A stretch of 64,000 nt of DNA from Lytechinus variegatus (lineage: Eukaryota > Echinodermata > Echinoidea > Temnopleuroida > Toxopneustidae). The stretch is from assembly GCF_018143015.1 (NCBI RefSeq), contig NC_054753.1, forward strand, positions 25,012,462 to 25,076,461, read 5' to 3'. The notes under the pieces were generated by a model, which saw only the letters and a program-made list of their open reading frames with translations, was not told where the DNA came from and did no database searches. Positions 1 through 57,500 of this stretch are shown one piece after another. Numbering within the stretch: the stretch's first letter is position 1; the number at the start of each line of letters is the position of its first letter. The translations under genes and the position numbers were made by a program.

Positions 1-281
1 ACATCTGAGTTTAGGAAAGAACACTAGAATTTCTGTAGGAAAAGTGATCATGATGATAGCTGGATCTATTGTATCGGGCATCGTTGTGCGAAAAACTTTT
101 AAGTTTCAAGAAAGCTTAAATGATTGATAGAACATTTCTCAAACAATACTTCCCGTCGATGCAACGAGTTGATAATGAGTTAACTTGCTCTACAAAATAT
201 GTTAGTTATACTTAATTGCATAAGTAAAACGTGTAAAATGGAACCAGCTAGCCGTGAAAATGTGGTAGGTTTCACGGGTTG

Positions 282-606
282 ATGATAATAATCGGAACGA
301 CGTCTCTAAGCGCTTTACAGACATATTATTACCCCGGTCATCGGATCCGTGCATGCCCGCATACAATGTATGCACCTTCTCCACTCCCTGGGGAGCATTC
401 CAACAAGGGTTCCAAGACTCAATTGCTAGGCATACTACATATAGGCTTTCACATCCTACCGGGTACCCATTTAACACCTGGGTGGAGAGTGGCAAAGTGT
501 GGATTAACGCCTTGCCAAAGGACGCTAGGCCATGGTGGGATTCGAACACACGACCCTCTGATTACAAGGCGAGAGTCAGAACCGCTACACCACGACGCTT
601 CCGCGT
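282..606 (-). repeat. tRNA-derived SINE, degenerate
   Basis: Read on the minus strand it starts with a tRNA-like head having an A-box-like TGGTGTAGCGG and B-box GTTCGAATCCC, with a Thr-like TGT anticodon position. The body contains AAATGGGTACCCGGTAGG, shared with the element at 43.5 kb, and it ends AAGCGCTTAGAGACG. It has no coding capacity. Confidence 0.75.
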
Positions 607-1798
607 CGTGATGGCACATCGATCATTGCATGAAGTTGGCATTATTTTTTCCATGGATCCTAGTAGGACCATGTTCTTACAAAGCAAATGTTTATACCAT
701 AACAAGGTCTTTTAGAATCAAAGTTCTGAATAAGGAGTATCTTCGGGATAAACCGAGGTTATTAAAGAAATCTGAACCCATAACTCAAATGAGAACGGTT
801 GATTCTTAATTGAAAGGCATATATTTTAAACGTTTGAGAGCAACTTTGTTGAACACCAACAGAATGAGTAAGTTTAAACTATGATATTTGGTTGTACAGT
901 AATTAATAAACTGTCAGTTTATTTAAAGATCAATTATAAAAACAGTCTAAAGGAGCTAACCTGCGCATAAGCGAAGAAAAATCGAAAAAGTTTCAAACAT
1001 TTGGGTATGAATTCTATTACTTTCATAGCGATGAAAAAGTTTTAAAACTTTCCTATAAAACTGAAACTAGCATTGCAGATCGAATGAGCGAAATTAGAAA
1101 GTTGAATGGAGGAAGATTTTGCCCAGCAAAGAACAAGATGAACAATTTTACTGTCTCCATAATGCATGTATAGGGCTTTATATTGAAGGAGCTCTAAGTT
1201 CCAGATTGCTGAGCGAAGAAAGAAAATAAAAAAGTTCAAATTATTTTGTCATTCCTTCGCTGAGGGATATAGGCCTAAAGACCGACTGAAGAAATTTAAA
1301 AGGGTGAATGTATACTGAGCGAAGAACAAAGTGAGAAAGTTTTAAACATTTCAATTCCAATTTCCTAAATTCGATTCAAAAAGAAATCTCCCACTGTAAC
1401 TATCACTAAGATTTGCTGAAATATAGGCCTAATAAACTGCCAAAATGTCAATATATGAATGTGAGCTGGAAGACCGCACCCCCGAACTATCATGAAATTA
1501 TGTTAATGTGGAAACATATATATACCACGCAGGCTTCAGATATGTAAATAAGGTACATTTTGTAAAGAAACACGCATTATAAGCCGAGTGTTGTAAACAA
1601 TATCAATTTATAATGCTTCATTGAATAAGGGTGTGTTGTCGTCAAGTTCATCATAACTCAAAATATGTCCCCTCCAAAATCACCCCAAACACATCTTACA
1701 TATCCCAGTAGTAAGCTATCCTTAGCCTATGCCATTAACTAAGATGTAACTATTATGGGATGGAGAAGTAATTATTATGGGATGGAAGTAAGGGCCAC

Positions 1799-1880
1799 TG
1801 ACGTCATTATGCGCATGTGCAATTAACGATTTACTACCCTTTTGTCGAGGGGGTAAGTTTTTGTCTCCGCCATCTTCTGA
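1799..1880 (+). promoter_or_regulatory. Probable core promoter of the Mi-2 gene (CRE, NRF1-like and YY1-like sites)
   Basis: A perfect cAMP-response palindrome TGACGTCA lies at 1799-1806, GCGCATGTGC (one base from the NRF1 palindrome) at 1811-1820, and CCGCCATCTT (YY1-type) at 1867-1876, all within 190 bases upstream of the start codon and with no TATA box. This grouping is typical of TATA-less housekeeping promoters, where the YY1-type site lies just downstream of the start of transcription. Transcription probably starts around 1830-1870; that is inference. Confidence 0.5.
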
Positions 1881-1986
1881 CTTCCTCCCCTTTCGGTAAC
1901 CCGGATTTTCTTCATCACTTTGGGACAGGGTGTGAGTATTCTGGCTGGAGGATTCCGTTCGCGGAATATTCTCACATCATTCCAAA

Positions 1987-46604
<44,618 letters not shown>

Positions 46605-49321
46605 GTTATTCAACCAATTTTTTTGTAAAATGTAAATTGTAGCATGTAAAATTAAACTATGACCATTTGTGTGAAACTTGTATAAAAAAAGACTCCAGTC
46701 TATAAATGAAATGAGTTGCATCTCCATCTTGTAGAAGTATTTATTGCCAGTAAATTCAAACAAAAAGTGAAGTTGTGCTCTGACAATTCTCCTTGAGTGT
46801 AAGAAGTAATGCACACAACTCTACTTCTCAACATCAATCTGAAAGATGGGGGGTGGTGCTGGTGGAAGAATGGTAATGTCGAGCATAAAATCTTCATGAT
46901 TGTTAATATGTGCAGTATAAAAAATGAATACACTACGGTAGTAATCTACTGTAAGTGTGCTGAATGTAGTCAGGGCAACGTGTATCAACTATTCTCTGTT
47001 TCTAGTCATTTGTGCTTTTTTATATGCACCGATCCTGATTATGCATTATTGTTGACAGTGTGTTCAATATGTGTATTCCGTAATGTGTATATTTTGGTCA
47101 TACTTTAGGTGCTTTTTTTATAATGTCTCGTCTAATTATTCCATTAAGGTGTAGTTATTTTATTTTTTTTGTTGTTGAAAATTGTATCATTGTACTTGTT
47201 TGGAGATTTATCTAACACTTGTAGATTTGTATGTAGATTGTTTGTCATGTTTAGCTGTGCTAAGAAGTGGTTCTCTTTCATTGTAGATTATGTCGATTTT
47301 CCGTGTGAGACTCACCATAAGTCGATCATGATGCAAAATCGGGAATCATCAGATACATGAAAAGGTGGTTATTTTGAAACAAACATACCTCAAGCGTTTC
47401 AATGAATTCTGTTCAGAGTTGTTGGGTATAGTATATATGGTTAATTCCAACGGATATTTGTTTCACTGTAGAACTATGTAGCAGTAATATAGTTATGAGA
47501 AAGTAAATGACACATTGCCAGAGACATTGGTTCTGTATTAGCATGGAATCTAATAGGAGGGGCTTCATATACTGAGTATAGTATAAAGCCTTGTATACAG
47601 AAATTAGGTGTATCTTAGAGTACAGGTACTTGTTGAGAACACTACATTATTTTTCTACACATGGGACTGCACACACCTCTGCTCAGTGATTCTACTTGTT
47701 GGTACAATAGTGCGATAGGTTTCTGTAGCTGCTGACATGGCTCGTATCGTATTCTGTACCTTAGCACTATGTTAATGGTCTATAATATTGTAAAGAAATA
47801 GATACATGATACCAGCTTTTTAGAAAACTTTAAATGCTTTAACGATGAAGAAAGTTTGGAGGGTAATGGTGAAAACAAAGAGAAATATTTTGTGCCTTTT
47901 TTGAGCTGAAATTTGCTGCTGTAGCAGGCTACCGGGTTGTAAATGTTTCTGTCTTGGCTGCGTGATATTGTATAGGTAGTCACGTCATGGTTTCGGTATT
48001 CTGTGAAGCAACAGTTTCTGAGGAATAGATTAACGTGGATTCAAGTGTAGGAGTAAGTAGCATCTTGAAGTGAAATATAAATTACATGCAATGTTCATCC
48101 ATGTTTGGTAAAGTAAGTACACAATCTACAAGCACCTGAATAAAAGCCACCTGTCTCAAGAGAGAAAACGAATATCCCCTTGGCTTCCACTTTGCATGTC
48201 TCTTATTAAAATGTTTAACCGTTATGTTAAAGAAACCTGAGAGCTGTTTCACAAGAAGTTTAATTCTTGAATACATTGACTAATTAGAGATTCGAGTTGC
48301 ATAGATGTTGGACCAGTTTAACACACTTTTTGTTTATCATAATTTCTGAGGTAAAAACCTACTGAAATTGAGGAAGTTGACTGGTTGAAAGCGAATAGGT
48401 CACAGATTTGTGGCTTTAATTAAGTCTTGTGAAACAGGGCCTTCATGACTACCCATAATAGCTGTCCTTTCATGAGATATATAAAATCACACATGATAGC
48501 TTTCAGTAATTAGGTTTCCTGTAGAAACTTGGCTTGCTATTTGATGATAGCATTTGATTTGATTTCCGTCCAGTTGTGAAATTGTTTCAACTATCTTGTG
48601 GTATTGTGTCTTATTGGCTATATTCTAAGAAATCATTCTTTGTCCTCACATTTCAACCATCACATCAATCTTATTGTGACTACCACAAAGTATTTCTGGA
48701 CCCTGTTACACAAAGATTAGCTATTGATTGTACAGCTGATTTGTGTATTCGATTATGCATAACTGTCAATGCAATCAATCATAAAAATAGCCTTACAATC
48801 AATTTCTAAGTAATGTGACATGTGGGCATGGTCACTGTAGTGTCATGAAGCATGTTTGAATGTAGCAATTGCTATTCACTTCAAATTGTACTGAGAATGG
48901 AAATTATTGCGATGTATTGCATTTCTTTTCGGCTACTTTAAACTAAAAAAATCACTTAGAAGAGAGACTTTTCTCATAGGCACAGCTAACTTGATAGAAT
49001 CTCAAAATTTTGATTACAATAACACATCTGATAAGAAATGTAAGTTATTTTAGTGCTAGAATTATGTAATGCAAATATCTTTTTAAAGACTGGATTCATT
49101 AGAAAGGCAAAACAATCAATTAGTTAAATTTCACTTCTTATTTCATTTCAATATTGGTAAGATAGAGTGGTGTAGGAAATATTGATAAAATAATGACCAT
49201 GAACTACTTAAGTTACCGATATTCAACATATTGCACTCTCTCTCTTTTTTCTACAGCATGAATAATGTGTACTAACAGAAAACATGCAGGGTATTTGTTA
49301 TAATGACTTGACGATGAAGTA

Positions 49322-49495
49322 ATAGACCTTATGCATTGACGTCATCGCGCCGCCATCTGAGAGGCTGAAGCCATTGCCTCCCATGCGTTGATGATCTGCA
49401 GCTGGCACATCTCCAACAACTCTATTTACATGTATTCCTATATCCTCTGAGGGAGGGCGCACTTGAGGTCATGACGTCATATGCTTAAGGTCTAT
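49322..49495. mobile_element. 174-bp inverted-repeat element carrying CRE palindromes in both ends
   Basis: The left end is ATAGACCTTATGCATTGACG followed by TCAT; the right end inverted is ATAGACCTTAAGCATATGAC followed by GTCAT. Each contains TGACGTCA. A CGCCGCCATCT (YY1-like) lies just inside the left end. A possible ATGAAG flank occurs on both sides. Confidence 0.8.
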
Positions 49496-49825
49496 GAAGA
49501 AATTAATCTTGAACAAAAATTAGATTTTAGTAAAACTTAAGATAGTAAATTTAGAAGTATCCGATAGCCTTTTTTTTCTTATGTAATGTGTTTATTACTA
49601 AATTAATTCATTCCTTGATAAATGTGAAGGCATGAGAGCTGATTTAACACCATGCATATTTATTACATTTGGTACCTAATGATGAAGGGACTGAGAAGTC
49701 GTGTATATGTCAGGAGAAATTAAAAAGAAGATAATTGCACAACAAATCAAGTGTGTGGTTCATTGTATATTTCATCGTGTGTCGCTACTTTGTTATTCTA
49801 AGCAATTAGTTATGCAAATCTCTAA

Positions 49826-50368
49826 TACCCTTTTTACACAGGCTAAAATTTCCTGAACCCCGTACTATAGGTAGGGCTAAATTGCCATTTAGCCCCACCT
49901 ATAGTACGGGGTTAAGCTTAGCCCACTTTCTTTTTACACAGCATTTTTGCAAAGTGGGCTAACGGTAACCCCACCTTTAGTACGGGATTATTTGGCCCTG
50001 CAAAAAAGCAGGGTTATCCCAGCAATTGCGGTGCTAAGAGCGATAGTACGGGGTTAAGATCGCTAGTGTAAAACGAAAGTGGGCTAAGCTTAACCCTGTA
50101 CTATAGGTGGGGCTAAATAGCAATTTAGCCCCACCTATAGTACGGGGTTAAGGAAATTTTAGCGTGTGTAAAAAGTGTACGAGTGAAGTACTTGTACTAC
50201 GAATGATCGACAAAAACCACTAGTCCGGGGTTAGCGAGTTTCGTGTGTAAAAAGCAAGCATTCCTTATCCGGGGTTAGCAATAACAATTTGGCATGTGTG
50301 AAAAGGAAAAAAAATAGTACGGGGTTAGCGATAGTCCGGGGTTAAGAAAATCCTGTGTAAAAAGGGTA
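49826..50368. mobile_element. 543-bp nested-palindrome transposon remnant
   Basis: The ends are the exact 17-base inverted repeats TACCCTTTTTACACAGG. Inside, CCCCGTACTATAGGTGGGGC and its inverse appear several times in both orientations, making stacked hairpins. Non-coding. Confidence 0.9.
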
Positions 50369-50410
50369 ATTGTGCATCAAATCCTATTTCTCAACACAGC
50401 TAAAGAGATA

Positions 50411-50979
50411 CAGTTGCAGCCAGAAGTTAACATACACCCAGGAAATTCAAAGAAACCTTGACACTTGCCAAACATAAAATTTACTGTGTCTTATAAAATA
50501 TTTGTGCATCATGACAAATTTTATATCAAACAATGCCCCTTCATAACATTGCCTTGTCATCAGGAGCTGAAAAATATTTAGGTGTTTTTTTCCCCAAAAA
50601 AGTCTTCATATTTATGCTAGTTCTCAACACAAACATTTCAGATTACTCTTATTAGTTCAGTGGTGACATATCATGGTAGAAAATGTAATATATAAATCAT
50701 ACATTTTACATTTATATATTTCTATGAAACGATGTTTGAAAATATAACAAACGATAGAATACATTTGGCATGAATATTTTTTTCTTCAAAGAATATTCCA
50801 CCTGAAATATACTTTAATCCCAACGGCATCATGTTAAAGAGCTTACGCTCTTTCATTGGATACCAAATTCGTCATGGTAGTATTTATATTTCTGAAGATG
50901 TAGTAAATTTTATGATGTTTGGCAACCAAACAAATTTCACTGAATTCCATGGGTGTATGTAAACTTTTTGCCTCAACTG
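50411..50979. mobile_element. Non-autonomous Tc1/mariner-type element
   Basis: The ends read inward CAGTTGCAGCCAGAAGTTAA and CAGTTGAGGCAAAAAGTTTA, both continuing CATACACCC, and TA lies on both sides (50409-50410, 50980-50981). This resembles the ends of Tc1-like elements such as Sleeping Beauty. At 569 bases it lacks a transposase. Confidence 0.85.
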
Positions 50980-51464
50980 TATTTGAATGGAAATGTGGTA
51001 TGGAAATGGTAGACATTGCTGAAGCTCTTCGATGTAGGAATGCAATGAATGAGCAAATGGAAGCAAAATAACGGAAAGTTCAGCCTGGAAACTGAACATG
51101 TCTACAACTTAATCTGTATTCTATGCTACATCAAAGCTAAATAATGCATTTAGTATCATAATCTAGGGATATTTCACAAAGAATTCAGTGTGACTAGAGT
51201 CGTGCTTGAATGCTGGCTCACACATGTTACGTGATGAGCAATCTTATCAATACACGGTAGTGTGTGTCATAGCATGGTTTGACCAATGCAGGGATGCCTT
51301 TCAAACCACAGGCAACTTGGAATTTACAAACAATCATATATCAAAAGAAAGGTAATGACTCATACAATACAAATATACCAAAAATATTTCATATCTCCTT
51401 CCATTTCTTAAAAATATTAAATAAAAATAAAAAAAACTTCTCTTCCAATGTACGCTTCGATTGA

Positions 51465-51990
51465 GCACCCCCACGTCGCCTGGAAATGATGTCATGTTGT
51501 GTCTGGAGGGTTGCGATTCCATAGGTTTGTGTACAAAAGCATTGGGTATTTTCTTCCATTTCCATGTTATGAATCCAATTTTTTTTCGTTTTCAGATGAA
51601 AATGGCACTCACAATTATTCACTATTCAAATGGATGGAAGCCTACAACTATTAACTACCTTTATTTGTGATTTCTTTGTTTGGCTCTTATTGGGCCTAAA
51701 TTGCTATGTCAGGAAAAGTTTTTATACATAATCTGAATGCAGATAGAATTGAGATCTGCGTCAAACAAGCAGGAAATAAAATATGGCAAAAACTAGTTCA
51801 AAACTGTAGATTTCATAAATTCAAGCTTGTTGGAAAAAATATATGTGATATCCTTTTGTGATAAAAGTGAAGAAAATGAAATACGTAATCTGGAAAGCAA
51901 ACAACCCAGTTTTTCTGTGTACAAACCTATGGAATCACGACGCTTCTTACACAACGTGACGTCACGGTCTCGAGGCAGGTAAAAAGCATA
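51465..51990. mobile_element. Inverted-repeat element of about 520 bp
   Basis: GATTCCATAGGTTTGTGTAC near 51519 is matched in inverse near 51920 (GTACAAACCTATGGAATC), and flanking pieces (TGATGTCATGTTGTGT against ACACAACGTGACGTCA) extend the arms. Limits are approximate. Confidence 0.7.
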
Positions 51991-54239
51991 ATAAAGCCTA
52001 TTCTCTAAGCCGGGTTCGAAGCCCAATAATTGGAATATTCTTAAGCAAAATACTCAGCTGGGAAGGGGTGAAAATGAATAAAGCTTATATTGCTGTATTT
52101 AGTAGCTTATAAGCTTTCGATTGGTATATAATTTGTCAGTTTCATTTTTTAGTCCGGTCTGGGTCTTTGAGTGCGGCATTAATTCATACTAACTCTTTGT
52201 GAAACCCTCCCCAGTCTTTAAACACATTTATACAACTTGTGAAAGTCAACTCGTTTGTAAGATTGACTGCAGAGGAAATTAATAATATAATATTCAGATC
52301 CTCTCATTTCATCACAAAATAAGCAGTTGCATTAACTATTCCAACAAATTCTTCATGGAACACACAATACAATGGCAACACAGAAAAACAATCAGGAAAG
52401 TTGAAAAGAAAGTATAAAAGAATGTTTTATTCAAATAACATACTTCGAACCTTACATACACAAACTGTAGTACTGATAACCAATATATTACACAAAACTT
52501 ATCAGAGGCAAAATTGAGTTGCATCTTTTGTAATTGATTTTGAAAATTAATTATGTAAACAAATTTTTGGCATTACTCCTCTGTATTCAAGATCCTGATA
52601 AATGAGCATTCAGATACATTTATTTATTTTATTTCTAGGAAAGATAATAACAAACATGGCAGATTCAAGAGAAATGTAAAATTGAGCACCAGCCAATGCC
52701 TGGGGATCACCTAATAGAATTTGAAAATGCTGTCCAGAGGTTCTCCACATTGTCTGGTGCATACATAAAATCATGTAAACATGTAATTATAATCAAACTC
52801 CCAAATAAATTATTCTTCTTTGTAAATGAAGAGAAACAAAATAAAAATTGGTTATCGTATCAAAACATGAAAGAATGTAAATTAGATTCAAACCAGTAAT
52901 TAATTGCTTATCAAATTAGGAAAAAGTGGTAGGTCAATTGGTGATTGATCGCACTATCCATTGTGAGTTGCGATAGACGGAAAGCATTTCTTGGTAGGAA
53001 GCCGTCATTTGTAATCAAAAGTGCTCATACAATAATTTATAGTAAACTTCTTATAGAAAATAAATAATTCATAATCATTTCCTGGTATAAATATGCAAGA
53101 ATATCATAAACCCCTTCGAAAGAAAAAGAAAATAAGACAGCACTTATGGATTATGCCGATTGTATTAACCATCCTCTACATCCAAACATTATACGAGAAA
53201 GACAAAGTGATAATTAACTGGATTATGAGAAAGTACTGATCAAAAATATTAACAAATATGAAAGCACCATATATACATATATATTTGGTAGATATTCCAA
53301 CGTTGAAACTTTTATGATTTAAACCAATAAATTTTGTTGGATTACAGCATGAAAGTTTCAACCTTGTTTCTCTTATATATATATATATAACATTTGTTCT
53401 ATGAACCAATCTACTATAAAATTCACAAAAGAATAACACAATATAAGACTCTAATTATTAGTTTCATTAGGAATTCCTGACAATACAAAACTGTACTTTT
53501 TCCTTTTTGTAAATTATGTACCCTTTGTATATGTAGTACTAGTAACTTAATATCAAAACATGTACCTCTTCTAATAAGTCATATTTCTCCTATAAAGTCA
53601 AATAGATTTCTGTGGTCTCGAACAAGACTTGACTTTAATAGGCATTTATCTATTTATCGTTCTGCATAGATACCATACAAGATTTATATAACACACTTCT
53701 AAAGAATGCTCATTTTTATCTTCATTATACCATATTCATGGCAAAGAAAAGTTAAGAAGCAAATTATTTAAAAAATGAAATTCATATTGATCCATGCAAA
53801 CCTTGTTGGAGAGTTGCAGGAAATGTTGGTATGCCAGAACAGCTCACACGGCTCGACAGAACATCCACCCACACTCAATGGCATAAAATCAATGCTGGTT
53901 TGCAAATCAGGCAAGGGTTAACATGAAAATGACGCATGAAAATTCATGTGAATAAAGTGAAATAAAAGGTTTCATGCCCAAAAGTAATAAAGTTCCTGAT
54001 TAGAACATGTACTCAAAAGAAAAGAACCACAGAAAAAGTTTACATATGAAACATATTTTTATAAAAACTAAGAAAAAAATTAAAGTACCCATATATCACA
54101 TTCAAAATTTCTACCCAAAATACACATACAAATTTACATACTACAGGCACAAAATATAGGTTTAAGAAACTTCAAATAAAAATTGAATAAAGAATACATT
54201 TACCAATAAAATAATGACCTAAAAAACAAGAAAGAGTCC

Positions 54240-54352
54240 CGGGTCCCATAACACATAGGTTGGCAATTAATTGTTCGTTTGATTTGAACAATTATAATTA
54301 TACATTGTAGTCGATGACTGCTATGCTTCGTGTTATGGGTCCCGCAGTCCCT
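54240..54352. mobile_element. Short MITE of the TAACACRAAG family beside the JmjC stop codon
   Basis: It starts GGGTCCCATAACACATAG and ends CTTCGTGTTATGGGTCCC, close to a perfect inverted repeat. It lies within the presumed 3' UTR of the JmjC gene, directly after the stop codon. Confidence 0.8.
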
Positions 54353-54526
54353 TTAGAGTTCTTCTTTTAACAAATGAACATCATTCATTTCAAAGGAGTC
54401 GTCAATCTCTGGAGTCGAATCAACAGGTGCATTCTCTTTCCATTTCTTCAACGCCATATCCATATTGGCTCTGACCTGTTCAGGGGTGGCTGAAGCACTC
54501 GATTCTCCAGCTAGCCCATTAAATAT
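54353..54526 (-). CDS. JmjC gene, last exon (residues 448-504, KEEL terminus)
   Basis: IFNGLAGESSASATPEQVRA, NMDMALKKWKENAPVDSTPE and a final NDVHLLKEEL, then TAA. KEEL fits the K/H-D/E-E-L type of ER-retention signal and agrees with the N-terminal signal peptide. Acceptor ATTTTCACAG. Confidence 0.88.
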   Translation of the reverse strand: MFNGLAGESSASATPEQVRANMDMALKKWKENAPVDSTPEIDDSFEMNDVHLLKEEL

Positions 54527-57500
54527 CTGTGAAAATATCAAAACCAAAGGAAATATTGAGAAAGATTATGGTTGTTCTTACTGTCCCAACGGTATACAGG
54601 GTGTCTAAAAAAGGGTACAGTGGATATTAAGCACTTTGCCTTCAAAGTGTTTGATATCTCTTTGCACCATTGCTTACAGAAAAGTGGTCGCACTCACAAG
54701 CCGCGGTAATCATAAGATGGAAAGTTCAATTAGAAACCATCTTGTACTTTGTTCATTATTGCTCTCTCTGCATATTACTTGCAAGGAGTTTTTTTTTTAA
54801 TACAAAAACTTGGTATTTTCGAAGAGAATTTTGTCAGAGTAGAATGACCTAAAGCAAAACATCCACAGTTTAATTCCCCTCCCAATTCTTTCCCCTTTAG
54901 ATCATAACCAAGATTACCTTAAAGTGATTGGTTAACTTGACTTTGACTTTTAAAAAATCTGAGCTAGAAGGTCACACTTGTCACCTGTGTCTGTGATATG
55001 TTACAAAAATGAAGTCCAGAAAAAAATTGCGCTCGAAAATAATTTAGTGCTTCAAAAACTGAAATATAAAGTAACCGGAAACACCATCTTAATTTCATCC
55101 CATACACTTATGTGTACTATTTAAGTGTCTATAAGATGCCTATTTACAAAATTGGGGTTTGCCTTCTAGTTTTAGCATTTCATTCTCAATAATGGTTGTT
55201 TTCAGGGTTTATTAGTTCTAATACATGCACTTGTACACATGTTTCATCTTGGTTTGAGAATTTTTTTAATCGGCTGCTCACAAAGTTAAACAATACCTTT
55301 AAGGCCCTATTACATTGCTCCACGTAAACCTATGTTTTGCTACCTGCAGGTCGCCACATTGACAGTATCTCGCACGCATTCCACACGCAGTTGCCTGCAA
55401 GAGCGCCCCCAAATCTGATTTGCATGCATGCAGAAAAGTTTTGAACATGCTCAAAACTTTGTTGCGGGTGAGTTGCAGGTGATTACTGCAAGTCTTGCAT
55501 GGAACGGTGTGACAGGGCCTTCATCCTTCCAAGTTTTACCAGACCTGCCAACTTCTGGGAATAGAACAAGGCAATAGCAATTTTGTATCGCCCACTTATG
55601 AAAAATAACCAGACATATCGTAATTTGCGAGGGCACGCAACAGAATTGTATCAACTTCACGGTGAAATGACTAAGACGGAACAACACTTGTCATAAGAGC
55701 CTTGCACGTAAACTTTAATGCTGACCTGAAAATGGCCTTTGACCTTACCATGTGACCTCCGACTGCAGAATAACATGCAGGTCGCCTAAGTATATCCAAC
55801 CAAGTTTTGTTGAAAAGTGACTTACGGTTGCGGAGTTAGGTGTCATAAGAGAGTCTTGCATGTAAACTTTACCATTGACCTGAAAATGACCTTTGATCTT
55901 ACCATGTGACCTCCGACTGCAGCATAACATGCAGGTTCCCGAAGTCCATCTACCATCCAAGTTTGGTTGAAAGCAACTTATGGTTGTGGAGTTATGAGTC
56001 ATTAGGTTTGTGACGGACGGACGACATTTGGATCCCTCTGGTGGGTGAGACAAAAATTGTATTCTGTGATTAAAAAAAATTGCATTTTTCATCCCCCGAA
56101 AAATTTCATGATGAAATGCATGGCACGCACGCTCATCGTGGCACTTAAGCTGCATGCAAGCTAAAATGCGCACTGGTTTTAACAAAACGACTAAAAAACA
56201 ATTTACCTCAAATTACATTGATCCAATAACCATATTTCTGTTATTTTTATTTATTTTTTTTACAAAATTGTATTTTTGAAGAAAAACGTACTGTCGTATT
56301 TTGGTTAGAAAAATGTACCAAATATGCCAAAAATGTACTGGTAGGCAGCTCTGTTTTACTACACTCTCCTTTGGAAACTGCAATTTGTGGGCAGACCCAA
56401 CCCTATATTCCAGGGAAATGAGATGAGAGGTTTGACTTACCTCATCTGCATATTTTTCGGTCCCTCCTAGAGCACCAATATAATTCTTGACAAACATGGA
56501 CCTTGTAATCTTCTCTGGATTTATATCCATTAGCCTATCCAAAAGCTCTCTAAATCATGGAAAGATAAATCATGAAAACGTTAATGCATTCGACATAAGA
56601 CATCGTTTGAGAACATTATAGGTACGTGTATCAATTGGCGGATCTAGTCCCAATACCATTTCAGGTGTCATATAATAGTCCGCCCATCAAAACTATTGGC
56701 TAATCCGGCTGCATATATTACTACACAAGTTTTCTTTTTAACTGATTTGGGCCAGTAGGAAAACAAATAATTATAATAATATTGATACTATTCCACTTGA
56801 AAACAAATGGTAGAAATTGCAGTATTCGTCTGAATCAAAATTTTTCAAGGAAGCTAAGTTTAATGACAATAGACTGAGTGAAAAGCTTCTAAGATGGTCA
56901 GCACAATTGCATGTAATAAACATAGGCAGAAGTGAACTTACTCAATTAATCCAACGTCAAAGTAGTGGTATTCAAACTCCTCTGTATTAGAAGGTTCGTG
57001 TCCCGTCATACGTATGCAATGCTCTCTCCACGTATCAACGTCAAGATCATTGATATCGTCTGTCGTCAAGAAACCCTTACCTGACTTGTCGATGACATTC
57101 CATGCCTGAAAGAGGTGAGAATGGAAGAAGAATATGACAGGTACACATCTACATTTGCCACTCTCTATCAAGGGGAATATTTCATACAGCTATTTGTGAG
57201 TTATGCATGACTCATGACATGGAGTGTTTCACAGTTTAAAGATAAATTCCAGTTTTGGTAACGATCTCAAAATGACTTTTGACAGAATCTGATATAATGA
57301 CCACCCAAGTGTCTGTTTGTATTAATAAAAAATATGTGCCAAAGGATTCTGGAAGAAATTGTGTAACTGCTGAGAAATAAGCAAAATAAGCGCGTATTTG
57401 GTCACTTCCGTTGGGTCTTTATTCCAGCAATATTAATGCACTGTCCCACATGTGCCTATCTGTGTTGGTGATCTTCAGTGTGAACATTTTTCAGCGTAGA

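Larger units (their letters stand above)
1..1986. other. Intergenic DNA and 5' flank upstream of the Mi-2 gene
   Basis: Apart from the SINE at 282-606 and the promoter sites near 1800-1876, I see no gene. Between about 960 and 1355 a motif of the form GCGAAGAA...AAAGTTT recurs at 972, 1028, 1211 and 1319, a degenerate dispersed direct repeat of unknown origin. Confidence 0.6.
46605..54352. other. Mi-2 3' UTR and convergent intergenic region
   Basis: There is no convincing protein gene here. Possible polyadenylation hexamers for Mi-2 are ATTAAA at 46651 and AATAAA at 48139; on the minus strand several overlapping AATAAA near 52621-52640 could end the JmjC transcript. The rest is AT-rich and holds the inverted-repeat elements listed separately. 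Confidence 0.6.

Noticed and set aside
53275-53395. TA-dinucleotide runs as a possible origin or regulatory site
   Set aside because: Short AT microsatellites (also at 46038-46063) in AT-rich DNA, with nothing else to support a function.
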